Positions 24,534 to 33,521 of a stretch of 64,000 nt of DNA are shown piece after piece. The translations under genes were made by a program, and so were the position numbers. Each line of letters opens with the position of its first letter. Within the stretch, counting starts at the first letter, position 1. The notes below the pieces were generated by a model. That model saw only the letters and a list, made by a program, of their open reading frames with translations. It ran no database searches and was not told the origin of the DNA. Origin of the DNA: Nitrosomonadales bacterium (lineage in GTDB: Bacteria > Pseudomonadota > Gammaproteobacteria > Burkholderiales > Gallionellaceae); the NCBI GenBank assembly GCA_016716325.1, contig JADJWO010000001.1, positions 1,054,001-1,118,000 of the forward strand, written 5' to 3'.

Positions 24534-25781
24534 TCAAGGGACGATATTCTCGCCGGCATACAACTGCCGCACCGATTCGCGTTCTCGCACCAAATGTGCC
24601 GTATCGCCCTCCACCATCACCTCTGCAGCACGCGGCCGGGTGTTGTAATTGGAGCTCATGCTCATCCCGTAAGCTCCCGCAGAACGCACAGCCAGCAACG
24701 ATTGCGGCGCAATCGCCAAGTTGCGCGCATGACCGATGAAGTCCCCGGTTTCGCAAATCGGGCCGACCACTTCGTAGCTTTGCAATACATGATTTTCACG
24801 CTGCGCCGGAATGATGTCGTGGTAGGCATCGTACAAGGCTGGACGCATCAGGTCGTTCATCGCGGCGTCTACGATGGCGAAATTCTTTTCTTCGCCATGC
24901 TTGAGATATTCGACGCGGGTCAGCAGCACGCCGGCATTGCCGACCAATGCGCGTCCGGGTTCCAGGATAATCTTCTCGCTCCGGCCTAGCAGCGCACCTA
25001 GCAGCGCACCTGCATAATCCGCTATCGCCGGCGGCGTCTCGTCCTTGTAACGTATCCCCAGACCGCCGCCGAGATCGAGATGCTCCAGCACAATACCGTC
25101 TTTCGCCAATGCATCCGCGAGAGCCAGCACCTTTTCCGCGGCAGCGATGAACGGGCCGATGTCGGTGAGTTGTGAACCGATATGGCAATCCATTCCGGTG
25201 ATGCGCAGACAAGGCAGATCGCGCGCCCTGCGGTACAGCGCGATGGCTTCGGCGTATGCCACGCCGAATTTGTTCTGTTTCAGGCCGGTCGAAATATAGG
25301 GATGCGTCTTGGCATCCACATCCGGATTCACGCGCAGGCTGATTGCCGCCACCTTGCCCATGCTGCCGGCCACTTCGTTGAGCCGTTCCAGTTCGGCTTC
25401 CGACTCGACGTTGAAGCACAGGATGCCCGCTTCCAGCGCCATGCGCATTTCCGCAACGCTCTTGCCCACGCCGGAGAACACCACCTTGCTCGCATCCCCT
25501 CCGGCCGCCAGCACGCGCTGCAACTCCCCGCCGGACACGATATCGAATCCCGCGCCGAGGCGCGCCAGCACATTCAGGATCGCCAGATTGGAATTGGCTT
25601 TCACCGCATAGCAGATCAGGTGCTCGCGACCGCGCAGCGCATCGGCGAACTGGCGGAACCTGTCGCTCAGCGCGGCGCGCGAATAGACATAGCATGGTGT
25701 ACCGTACTGCGCGGCGATATCGGCCAGCGGCACTTGTTCGACATACAGTGCATCGCCCTGATAATGAAAATGATCGTCCAT
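24534..25781 (-). CDS. lysA: diaminopimelate decarboxylase
   Basis: 415 aa PLP enzyme for the last step of lysine synthesis. Residues 1-280 form the alanine-racemase-like barrel with the PLP lysine in CYAVKANSNL (Lys61), HIGSQLTDIGPF and the glycine-rich LDLGGGLG; the C-terminal beta domain carries EPGRALVGNAG and the active-site cysteine in PICETGDF. Starts three bases after the lptM stop, an order (lptM-lysA) conserved across proteobacteria. dapF, often next, is not here. Confidence 0.97.
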   Translation of the reverse strand: MDDHFHYQGDALYVEQVPLADIAAQYGTPCYVYSRAALSDRFRQFADALRGREHLICYAVKANSNLAILNVLARLGAGFDIVSGGELQRVLAAGGDASKVVFSGVGKSVAEMRMALEAGILCFNVESEAELERLNEVAGSMGKVAAISLRVNPDVDAKTHPYISTGLKQNKFGVAYAEAIALYRRARDLPCLRITGMDCHIGSQLTDIGPFIAAAEKVLALADALAKDGIVLEHLDLGGGLGIRYKDETPPAIADYAGALLGALLGRSEKIILEPGRALVGNAGVLLTRVEYLKHGEEKNFAIVDAAMNDLMRPALYDAYHDIIPAQRENHVLQSYEVVGPICETGDFIGHARNLAIAPQSLLAVRSAGAYGMSMSSNYNTRPRAAEVMVEGDTAHLVRERESVRQLYAGENIVP

Positions 25782-25782
25782 G

Positions 25783-25905
25783 CTATTCGCCCTGCGGAGA
25801 GGTTGTCGCAGCGGGCGGCGGTAGCAGCAGCGGCCCTTTGTGTCCGCAGCCTTGCAGCAGCAGGATCAAAGCCACGATAATGGACAGGAGGATGCTAAAA
25901 CGCAT
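25783..25905 (-). CDS. lptM: LptM (YifL) small lipoprotein
   Basis: 40 aa. A hydrophobic signal ends in the lipobox LLQGC (Cys20), followed by the family core GCGHKGPLLLP and a short Pro/Ala/Thr tail. LptM assists oxidative maturation of the LptDE lipopolysaccharide translocon at the outer membrane in E. coli; the equivalent role here is inferred. It lies directly ahead of lysA, the usual place. A TATAAT box on the minus strand (25943-25938) sits about 33 bp before the ATG. Confidence 0.85.
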   Translation of the reverse strand: MRFSILLSIIVALILLLQGCGHKGPLLLPPPAATTSPQGE

Positions 25906-25931
25906 GATGACACCCGGGGGAAAATTCAGAC

Positions 25932-25943
25932 GGGGCGATTATA
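25932..25943 (-). promoter_or_regulatory. -10 element for lptM-lysA
   Basis: Minus strand TATAAT followed by CGCCCC. It lies between the divergent lptM and cyaY genes and overlaps the untranslated leader of cyaY. Confidence 0.5.
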
Positions 25944-25953
25944 AGGGCTGACC

Positions 25954-26268
25954 ATGAATGAAAGCGAATTCAACCGATTGGCCGATGCGGCACTGCAGCG
26001 CATCGAATCTGCCGTCGATCGTTGCGCCGGCGATATCGAATGCAACCGCAGCGGCAACGTGCTGGAAATCGAGTTCGACAACGGCCAGAAGATCATCGTC
26101 AACCGCCACGACGCCAATCAGGAAGTCTGGGTCGCCGCGAAATCCGGCGGCTTCCATTACGCATGGCAGGATGGCGCGTGGCTCAGCCGGCGGGACGGCA
26201 GCGAACTCTATGCGCGGCTTGCCGAACTGTTCGCCGCCCAGGACGAGACCATCTCCTTCACAGCCTAG
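25954..26268 (+). CDS. cyaY: CyaY frataxin-like iron-sulfur assembly protein
   Basis: 104 aa. Bacterial frataxin binds Fe2+ and modulates the IscS-IscU assembly reaction. The acidic first helix (NESEFNRLADAALQRIESAVD) and the sheet LEIEFDNGQKIIVNRH, then QEVWVAAKSGGFHYAW, match the family. AAGGG lies before the ATG. It is divergent from lptM-lysA, as often in proteobacteria, and its 3' end overlaps the convergent acyl-CoA ligase gene by four bases. Confidence 0.95.
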   Translation: MNESEFNRLADAALQRIESAVDRCAGDIECNRSGNVLEIEFDNGQKIIVNRHDANQEVWVAAKSGGFHYAWQDGAWLSRRDGSELYARLAELFAAQDETISFTA

Positions 26269-27866
26269 CCGGCAAACTGCTGCCGCATCGCTTTCTTGTC
26301 CAGTTTTCCGACGCTGGTGCGCGTCAGGCCGGCAACGAAACGGATCTGCATCAGCCGGGCATAGCGCGACAGGTTGCCCGTATCGATGCGCCGATCCACC
26401 GGTTCGCGCAACGCATCCGGGGACGCCGACTGCCCCGCATTGAGCACCACCAGCGCCAGAGGACGCTCACCCCATTTTTCGTCCGGCATACCGATCACCG
26501 CCACCTCGCTCACCGCCGGATGTTCGGAGAGCAGGCTCTCCAGTTCCAGCGAAGACAGCCATTCGCCGCTGCATTTGATGACATCCTTGAGCCGGTCAGT
26601 GATACTCAGCAAACCGCTCGCGTCGCGCGTCGCGATATCGCCGGTATGCAGGTATCCGCCTTCCCACAGCCTATCCGACGCTGCCGCGTCGCGCAGGTAA
26701 CCCTGCGTCAGCCAGGGCGCGCGCACCACAACCTCGCCGGCGGCGCGTCCGTCCTGCGGCAATTCCCTTCCGAATTCGTTCACGATGCGCATATCCACCA
26801 GCGGAATGGCGCGGCCGGCCTTGATGCGCCGTTCGATGGCAGCCTCCGTACCGTCATCCTCTCCCGCCTCCAGCAATCCGAGCGACAGGATCGGACAGGT
26901 CTCCGACAGACCATATCCGGCATACACATCTATCCCGCGTTCCAGCGCAGCCTGCGCCAGTCCTTTGGGCAATGCCGATCCGCCGATGACCACTTTCCAT
27001 CCACCCAACTCCGTTTCCTTGGCAAGCGGGCTGGACAGCAGCATGTGCAGCAGCGTCGGTACGCAATGCGAAAATGTCACGCCTTCGCTCCCGATCAGTT
27101 GCAACAGGACGTCCGGCTGGTAACGCCCCGGATACACCTGCTTGACGCCCAGCATCGTGGCGATATACGGGAAGCCCCATGCATGGACATGGAACATCGG
27201 CGTGATCGGCATATACACATCCCCCCTCCCGAAGCGCCCCTGCACCGGTGCGGTACCGAAGGCGACCGCAGCCGAGAGGGTGTGCAGCACCAGCTGGCGA
27301 TGGCTGAAATAGACGCCCTTGGGCGACCCGGTCGTGCCGGTGGTATAGAAGGTCGTGGCGCGCGTGTCCTCGTCGAAATCCGGGAACACGTGCTCCGGCT
27401 CTCCTCCCGCCAGAAGGGTTTCGTAATCGGTGGCAAACGGTTCCGGACAGGCTGGCGGCTCACCATCGGACAGCAGCACGAAGCGGCCCACCGTTTCGAG
27501 CCGGGCGCGGAAACTCTCCAGCAACGGCAGAAAATCCTCGTGCACCAGCAGCACGTCGGCTTGCGCATGGTTGAGGGTGTATGCGATCTGCTCCGGCGAC
27601 AGGCGCACGTTCACCGTCTGCAACACCGCCCCGAGCATCGGGATCGCGAAGAAACATTCCAGATAGCGATGACTGTCGTAGTCCATCACTGCGACCGTCT
27701 GCCCCGGCGACACTCCCAGGCTGCTGCCCAACCGGCCGATGCGCGCGCGCAGAGTACGGTAGTCATAACGCACCCGGTCGCGATAGACGATCTCCTGATC
27801 CGGCGCATTCGCCAGCGGCGTGTGCAACAACTGTTTGATGAGCAGCGGATAGGTATAAGCGGTCAT
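26265..27866 (-). CDS. acyl-CoA ligase (AlkK-like medium/long-chain type)
   Basis: 533 aa AMP-forming enzyme that activates fatty acids to acyl-CoA. The P-loop-like TTGTTGSPKGV lies near residue 175, GYGLSETCP near 320, YLHTGDIATRD near 400, DRLKDVIKCSGEWLSSLELE near 420, and the catalytic lysine in SVGKLDKKAMR close to the end. Layout resembles AlkK-type medium-chain ligases more than FadD. The chain-length preference is not readable. Monocistronic; no beta-oxidation genes are nearby. Its stop region overlaps cyaY. Confidence 0.88.
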   Translation of the reverse strand: MTAYTYPLLIKQLLHTPLANAPDQEIVYRDRVRYDYRTLRARIGRLGSSLGVSPGQTVAVMDYDSHRYLECFFAIPMLGAVLQTVNVRLSPEQIAYTLNHAQADVLLVHEDFLPLLESFRARLETVGRFVLLSDGEPPACPEPFATDYETLLAGGEPEHVFPDFDEDTRATTFYTTGTTGSPKGVYFSHRQLVLHTLSAAVAFGTAPVQGRFGRGDVYMPITPMFHVHAWGFPYIATMLGVKQVYPGRYQPDVLLQLIGSEGVTFSHCVPTLLHMLLSSPLAKETELGGWKVVIGGSALPKGLAQAALERGIDVYAGYGLSETCPILSLGLLEAGEDDGTEAAIERRIKAGRAIPLVDMRIVNEFGRELPQDGRAAGEVVVRAPWLTQGYLRDAAASDRLWEGGYLHTGDIATRDASGLLSITDRLKDVIKCSGEWLSSLELESLLSEHPAVSEVAVIGMPDEKWGERPLALVVLNAGQSASPDALREPVDRRIDTGNLSRYARLMQIRFVAGLTRTSVGKLDKKAMRQQFAG

Positions 27867-27918
27867 CTCGACACTCCCGTTCGCATTCCTGAAGCAGCCG
27901 ATACCCTCTGCAGGCGAT

Positions 27919-28653
27919 CTATAACGCTACCGCCCTGAGTTCGCGGCGCATCCTCCCGTAATCCGGACAGGCATCCCGCACCACGCGCCAGAATGCCTCG
28001 GAATGATTCATCTCGCGCAAATGGGCGAGCTCGTGCACCACCACATAATCGACCAACCGTTGCGGCAACCTGACGAGTTGCGCGTTGAGCCGCACCGTGC
28101 CGCGTGCCGTGCAGCAACCCCACTGCGTCCTTGCGGCGGACAATTTCACCGCGCGCGGCATGACACCCAGCAGCGGCGCGTAATGCGCGACACGTTCCAC
28201 GAACAGTAGTTGGGCTTCGCTCCGGTACCAGTCCGTCACCGCGCGCTCGATCTGCGACGCATCGTTGTCGTCGGCAACGAACACCCACAATTCCCCGCCA
28301 TGTTGCTGCGCCGGCGCAGCGAACAGGCTTGGTCGCACGCGCAGGATCAGTTGCCCGCCCAGATAGTCGATGGTCTCGCCATCGGCCCAACGGGGTTCTG
28401 CCACCTTGCGCGTCTGCCAGCCGTCGAGTTTTTCCACCACCCAGCGCGCCTTGTCCTGCAACACGCTGTGCAGCCATTTCTCCGATGCGCGCAACGGCAT
28501 GCTCACGGTGAGCCCGCGATCGTCAATGCGCAGGCCGATGCTGCGGCGTCTGCCGCTGCGCTTCAACGTGTAGGTGACATGTTTGCCGGCGAGCAATGCG
28601 GCACGTTGTTCCATTGCGGGAGGCGTGACCAGATTGCGCAGGCGCTTGAACAT
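27919..28653 (-). CDS. YgjP-like zinc metallopeptidase
   Basis: 244 aa. The zinc signature HELAHLREMNHSEAFW near the C-terminus supplies two His, the catalytic Glu and a third His. Members of this WLM/YgjP-like group (DUF45) are cytosolic, often near DNA-repair or glycolipid genes, with unknown substrates. The upstream portion contains GRRRSIGLRIDDRGLTV and TQWGCCTARGTVRLN, both typical of the group. The ATG at 28653 shares a base with the plsC stop (TGATG), so it is coupled to plsC; the longer frame to 28800 lies inside plsC. Confidence 0.85.
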   Translation of the reverse strand: MFKRLRNLVTPPAMEQRAALLAGKHVTYTLKRSGRRRSIGLRIDDRGLTVSMPLRASEKWLHSVLQDKARWVVEKLDGWQTRKVAEPRWADGETIDYLGGQLILRVRPSLFAAPAQQHGGELWVFVADDNDASQIERAVTDWYRSEAQLLFVERVAHYAPLLGVMPRAVKLSAARTQWGCCTARGTVRLNAQLVRLPQRLVDYVVVHELAHLREMNHSEAFWRVVRDACPDYGRMRRELRAVAL

Positions 28654-29360
28654 CAGTGCGGCAGTTGCTGGATCTCGTTCTCGATCCATGCCTCGACTTC
28701 GGCATTGATCTCTTCGGCCTTGCGGCCCTGTGTGGCGATGGGCTTGCCGATGCTCATCGTGACCAGTCCGGGATGCTTGCTGAACGCGTTGCGTCCCCAC
28801 AGACGTCCGGCGTTATGCGCCACCGGCACCACCGGCGCCCCGCTGCTCGCCGCCAGCAATGCCCCGCCGATCTTGTATTTGCCGCGCTTGCCGAACGGCA
28901 CGCGCGTTCCCTCCGGAAAGATCACCACGCAGAATCCCTGTGCAAGGCGCTCCTTGCCCTGCTTCAGCAATTGTTTCATTGCGCCCTTGCCGTCGCTGCG
29001 ATTGATGGCGATCGGGCTGGTCAGCGCCAGCGCCCAGCCGAAGAATGGCAGCCACAACAACTCGCGTTTCAACACCCATACCTGGGGCGGGAAGATCTCC
29101 TGCAAGGCGATCGTCTCCCATGCCGACTGGTGCTTGCACAGCACGATGCAGGGTTCCCTGGGGATATTTTCGATGCCGCGCACTTCATGGCGGATGTCGC
29201 ACACCAGGCGCAGCAACGGCAGCATCAGCTTCGCCCATTGTGAGATGAAGCGGTAACGGGTGAGCGGCGGCAAGGGGAATAGCAGCAGGGCCAGCATCGC
29301 GAATACCGGCGTGATGACGATCTGCAACAGCAGAAAAACGAAAGAACGTATCGCCAGCAT
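28653..29360 (-). CDS. plsC: 1-acyl-sn-glycerol-3-phosphate acyltransferase
   Basis: 235 aa inner-membrane enzyme that acylates lysophosphatidic acid to phosphatidic acid. An N-terminal hydrophobic region (about 1-50) is followed by block I CKHQSAWET, block II INRSDGKGAM, block III FPEGTRVPFGKRG and block IV. Block I has HX4E instead of the textbook HX4D; I believe this variant is common in betaproteobacterial homologues. The gene lies four bases after gmhB and overlaps the metallopeptidase, in the glyQ-glyS-gmhB-plsC run. Confidence 0.93.
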   Translation of the reverse strand: MLAIRSFVFLLLQIVITPVFAMLALLLFPLPPLTRYRFISQWAKLMLPLLRLVCDIRHEVRGIENIPREPCIVLCKHQSAWETIALQEIFPPQVWVLKRELLWLPFFGWALALTSPIAINRSDGKGAMKQLLKQGKERLAQGFCVVIFPEGTRVPFGKRGKYKIGGALLAASSGAPVVPVAHNAGRLWGRNAFSKHPGLVTMSIGKPIATQGRKAEEINAEVEAWIENEIQQLPH

Positions 29361-29364
29361 CTTC

Positions 29365-29895
29365 CTACACCAGCGCGGCGACCGCCGCAGCCAGATCGGG
29401 GAATACCTGCGTGCCTTCCGGCAAGCCGCCCGCCGCCTGAGTCTTCATGCCCTTTCCGGTCAGCACCAGGCAGGGGCTCGCACCCACCGCAACGGCGGAT
29501 TGCAGATCGCGCAGCGAGTCGCCGACCGCCGGCACGCCCGACAGGTCGGCGTTGTAGCGGGCGGCGATCTCTTCCAGCATGCCGGCCTTCGGCTTGCGGC
29601 AATGACAATGGTTGTCCGCAGTATGGGGACAGAAAAAGACCGCGTCGATGCGTGCGCCGGCCAATGCACAGGCCTTGTGCATCTTGTCGTGGATCGCGTT
29701 CAGCATCGTCATGTCGAACAGGCCGCGCCCGATGCCGGACTGGTTGGTGGCCACCACCACGCGGTAGCCGGCCTGGTTCAGGCGCGCGATCGCTTCCAGA
29801 CTGCCGGGGATGGGCTTCCATTCTTCCGGGTTCTTGATGAACTGGTCGGAATCGTGATTGATCACGCCGTCGCGGTCGAGGATGATGAGCTTCAT
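29365..29895 (-). CDS. gmhB: D-glycero-beta-D-manno-heptose 1,7-bisphosphate 7-phosphatase
   Basis: 176 aa HAD phosphatase for ADP-heptose synthesis (LPS inner core). Motif I is ILDRDGVINHDSD at residue 5; ATNQSGIGRG follows, and the structural zinc loop is CPHTADNHCHCRKPKAG, diagnostic of GmhB; motif IV is VGDSLRDL. It starts two bases after the glyS stop and four before plsC. Confidence 0.95.
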   Translation of the reverse strand: MKLIILDRDGVINHDSDQFIKNPEEWKPIPGSLEAIARLNQAGYRVVVATNQSGIGRGLFDMTMLNAIHDKMHKACALAGARIDAVFFCPHTADNHCHCRKPKAGMLEEIAARYNADLSGVPAVGDSLRDLQSAVAVGASPCLVLTGKGMKTQAAGGLPEGTQVFPDLAAAVAALV

Positions 29896-29897
29896 GT

Positions 29898-32015
29898 TCA
29901 GGGCGCCAGTTTGGAAATATCGGCGACCTGGTTCATCAGCCTGCCGAGTTGCTGTAACAGCACCGCACGATTCAGGCGCATCTCCCTGTCTTCACACATC
30001 ACCATGACTTTTTCAAAAAAGTCGTCGATGAACGGCTTGAGCGTGACCAGCGCTTTCAGGTTCTGCCCATACTCGCGCTTCTCGAAATACCCCTGCGCGA
30101 ACGGCCCGATGTCGCTCATCGCCTGATACAACTCCCGCTCCGCATCTTCCTTCAGTAATGCCGGCTTCACCTTTGCGCCTTTCAGGTCAGCGCCGAGCTC
30201 GTCCTGGTTCTTGCGCATGATGTTCTGCACGCGCTTGTTGGCGGCCGCCAGGTCTTTCGCAACATCCAGCGCGGCAAAGGCGCGCACGCCTTCGAGTCGC
30301 GGCAGGGCTTCGTGCAGGCGGCCATTCAGCATATACAGCACCGCCTCGATATGGGAAATCTCGAAGCTGCGGTCGCGCAGGTAACCGCGTAAACGATCCA
30401 GCATGAAGGATTCCACATCTGCGGCGACCGTTGCGCTCAGCATCCCGTCCGGGAAATTCTCCGCCGCCTTCTTGAGCAAGGCGCCCAGCGGCAGATCGAG
30501 AGGCGTCTCGATCAGGATGCGCAGGATGCCCAACGCATGGCGGCGCAAACCGAACGGGTCCTTGTCCCCGGTGGGCACCTGTCCCACCCCGTAGATACCC
30601 AGCAACGTTTCCAGCTTGTCGGCCAGCGCCAGCGCACAGGCGATATTGCCCTGCGGCAACGCATCCCCGGCGAAGCGCGGACGGTAGTGCGCCTCGATCG
30701 CATCGGCCACCTCCGGCTTCTCGCCGTCGTGCAGCGCGTAGTAACGGCCCATGATGCCCTGCAGTTCCGGGAACTCGCCGACCATGTCGGTCAGCAGGTC
30801 GGCCTTGGACAGCCGCGCCGCCAGTTCCGCGTCCGCTTTGTCCGCATCCAGCAGGCGCGCGATGGTGCCGGCCAGTGTCTCGATACGCTCGACGCGCTGC
30901 AGTTGCGAACCCAGCTTGTTGTGGTACACCACGTTGGCGAGCTTGTCGACACGAGACTCCAGCGGCTTCTTGCGATCCTGGTCGAAGAAGAACTTCGCGT
31001 CGGCCAGGCGCGGACGCACCACGCGCTCGTTGCCACCGACCACCAGGCTCACATCCGCAGGGCGAATATTCGACACGATCAGGAATTTGTTGGTCAGCTT
31101 GCCCCCCGCATCCAGTAGCGGGAAATACTTCTGGTTCGCCTTCATGGTCAGGATCAGGCATTCCTGCGGCACCTCCAGGTATTCGGCTTCGAACGTGCCA
31201 ACCAGCACATTGGGGCGCTCGACCAGCGCGGTCACCTCGTCCAGCAAGGCTTCGTCCTCGATCGGCTTGAGGTTTTCCTGTGCAGCAGCAGCGGTGAGTT
31301 GCCTGGCGATCTCGGCGCAGCGCTTCTCAAAGGACGGGATCACCGCGCCTTCGCTTTCCAGTTGCGCCTCGTAGCTGTCGGCATCCTTCAATACCACCTG
31401 CGCAACGTCGGCCTCGAAACGGTGGCCCTGCGTGGCGCGCCCGGCATTCAGGCCCAGCACGCTGACCGGCACCTCGTCGGCACCGTGCAAGGCGACCAGC
31501 CCATGCGCGGGTCGCACGAAACTCACGCTGTTCCAGCCGTCCTCGAGCTGGTAGCTCATCACCTTGGCGATCGGCAGTTTAGCGAGTGTTTCTTCCAGCG
31601 CCTTCTGCAGGCCTTCCGCCAGTGTTGCACCCTTCACGATGCTGTCGAAGAACAGCGCCTCCGCCTTGCCGTCCTGCGCACGCTTCAGCTTAGTCACGAC
31701 CGACGCATCGGCTCCCAAGCCGGCGAGTTTCTTCAGCAATGCGGGCGTAGCCTGCCCGTTCGCATCCAGCCCCACCGCCACCGGCATCAGCTTCTGCGAC
31801 ACCGGCTTGTCCGGCGCCTGCGTCGCCACGTCCGCGACATGCACCCCGAGACGGCGCGGTGACGCATAAGAAGTAATGGCCGCCCCATCGGCAACCAGTC
31901 CCTGCGACCGCAAACCCGCAACCAGTTCCCCGGCAAAACTTTCGCCCAGCCTCTTCAGCGACTTCGGCGGCAGTTCCTCGACGAACAATTCGACTAATAA
32001 ATTTCTGCTGGTCAT
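29898..32015 (-). CDS. glyS: glycyl-tRNA synthetase beta subunit
   Basis: 705 aa subunit of the bacterial alpha2-beta2 enzyme; it carries the tRNA-recognition and anticodon-binding parts. The start LLVELFVEELPPKSLKRL, the FVRPAHGLVALHG block and the C-terminal helical anticodon domain match GlyS of normal length. The ATG at 32015 has GAGG seven bases upstream, whereas a TTG at 32021 does not. It is separated from glyQ by 153 bp that contain an inverted repeat element. Confidence 0.96.
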   Translation of the reverse strand: MTSRNLLVELFVEELPPKSLKRLGESFAGELVAGLRSQGLVADGAAITSYASPRRLGVHVADVATQAPDKPVSQKLMPVAVGLDANGQATPALLKKLAGLGADASVVTKLKRAQDGKAEALFFDSIVKGATLAEGLQKALEETLAKLPIAKVMSYQLEDGWNSVSFVRPAHGLVALHGADEVPVSVLGLNAGRATQGHRFEADVAQVVLKDADSYEAQLESEGAVIPSFEKRCAEIARQLTAAAAQENLKPIEDEALLDEVTALVERPNVLVGTFEAEYLEVPQECLILTMKANQKYFPLLDAGGKLTNKFLIVSNIRPADVSLVVGGNERVVRPRLADAKFFFDQDRKKPLESRVDKLANVVYHNKLGSQLQRVERIETLAGTIARLLDADKADAELAARLSKADLLTDMVGEFPELQGIMGRYYALHDGEKPEVADAIEAHYRPRFAGDALPQGNIACALALADKLETLLGIYGVGQVPTGDKDPFGLRRHALGILRILIETPLDLPLGALLKKAAENFPDGMLSATVAADVESFMLDRLRGYLRDRSFEISHIEAVLYMLNGRLHEALPRLEGVRAFAALDVAKDLAAANKRVQNIMRKNQDELGADLKGAKVKPALLKEDAERELYQAMSDIGPFAQGYFEKREYGQNLKALVTLKPFIDDFFEKVMVMCEDREMRLNRAVLLQQLGRLMNQVADISKLAP

Positions 32016-32025
32016 GCTCAAACCT

Positions 32026-32150
32026 CGTCATTCCCGCGCAGGCGGGAATCCAGTTGATTCAACGAATCCCGCAACGCGGGACAATGCTGGTTTTGTCCGC
32101 TGCGCGGAAGATTTATTTTCGCTGGATTCCGGGTCAAGCCCGGAATGACG
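32026..32150. repeat. dRS3-like inverted repeat element between glyQ and glyS
   Basis: Left end 32026-32053 (CGTCATTCCCGCGCAGGCGG...) and right end 32122-32150 (CTGGATTCCGGGTCAAGCCC...) are inverted copies, each containing an ATTCCC-N8-GGGAAT-like palindrome as in the neisserial dRS3 repeat. About 70 bp lie between. Within the left half AATCCCGCAACGCGGGA adds another hairpin. It looks like a small non-coding, miniature-transposon-like insertion. Confidence 0.7.
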
Positions 32151-32168
32151 GCATGGATGGCTCTCATG

Positions 32169-33149
<981 letters not shown>

Positions 33150-33183
33150 TATTCAGTTTTCGGCGATTGCAGGAGCGCGCATT

Positions 33184-33447
33184 TTACCGTTTTTCGTCTC
33201 TTCCCGTTAGGTCGATAAGTCTCAGCTTGGCAACGCGCGGCATCCCCTTGATTACCCTTTCACGCTTCAGTGCGCCAGACTTGTCGGGACACGCCTCGGC
33301 GTACACCATCGCCACCGGCAATCTTGCGCGCGTATATTTCGATGCCGTTCCGGCATTGTGCGCAACGATGCGCCTGTCGAGGTTGTTGGTGATGCCGCAG
33401 TACAGGGTGTCGTCGGCGCAGCGCAACAGGTAACAGAACCAGTTCAC
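33184..33447 (-). CDS. GIY-YIG domain protein (YhbQ/UPF0213 type)
   Basis: 87 aa consisting of one GIY-YIG nuclease domain: FCYLLRC..TLYCGITNNLDRRIVAHNAG, then KYTRARLPV and LKRERVIKGMPR. Small stand-alone members such as YhbQ have been linked to DNA processing, but activity is uncertain. I place the start at a GTG (33447) directly before NWFCYLL; the open frame continues upstream only through a G/C repeat. The G-rich repeat itself (GGGGAGAGGGGG on the minus strand) is the only available ribosome-binding sequence. It begins 13 bp after the lnt stop. Confidence 0.8.
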   Translation of the reverse strand: MNWFCYLLRCADDTLYCGITNNLDRRIVAHNAGTASKYTRARLPVAMVYAEACPDKSGALKRERVIKGMPRVAKLRLIDLTGRDEKR

Positions 33448-33449
33448 CC

Positions 33450-33521
33450 CCCCCTCTCCCCTACCCCTCCCCCCGCGAGGGGGGAGGGGCTGTATTGCCC
33501 TCTCCCGCAAGCGGGAGAGGG
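33450..33521. repeat. two GC-rich REP-type hairpins at the lnt/GIY-YIG junction
   Basis: Hairpin 1: an 11-bp perfect stem CCCCTCCCCCC (33464-33474) with GGGGGGAGGGG (33479-33489). Hairpin 2: an 11-bp perfect stem CCCTCTCCCGC (33498-33508) with GCGGGAGAGGG (33511-33521). Preceding CCCCTCTCCCCTA looks like part of the same repeat. The element overlaps the 3' end of lnt. Confidence 0.85.
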
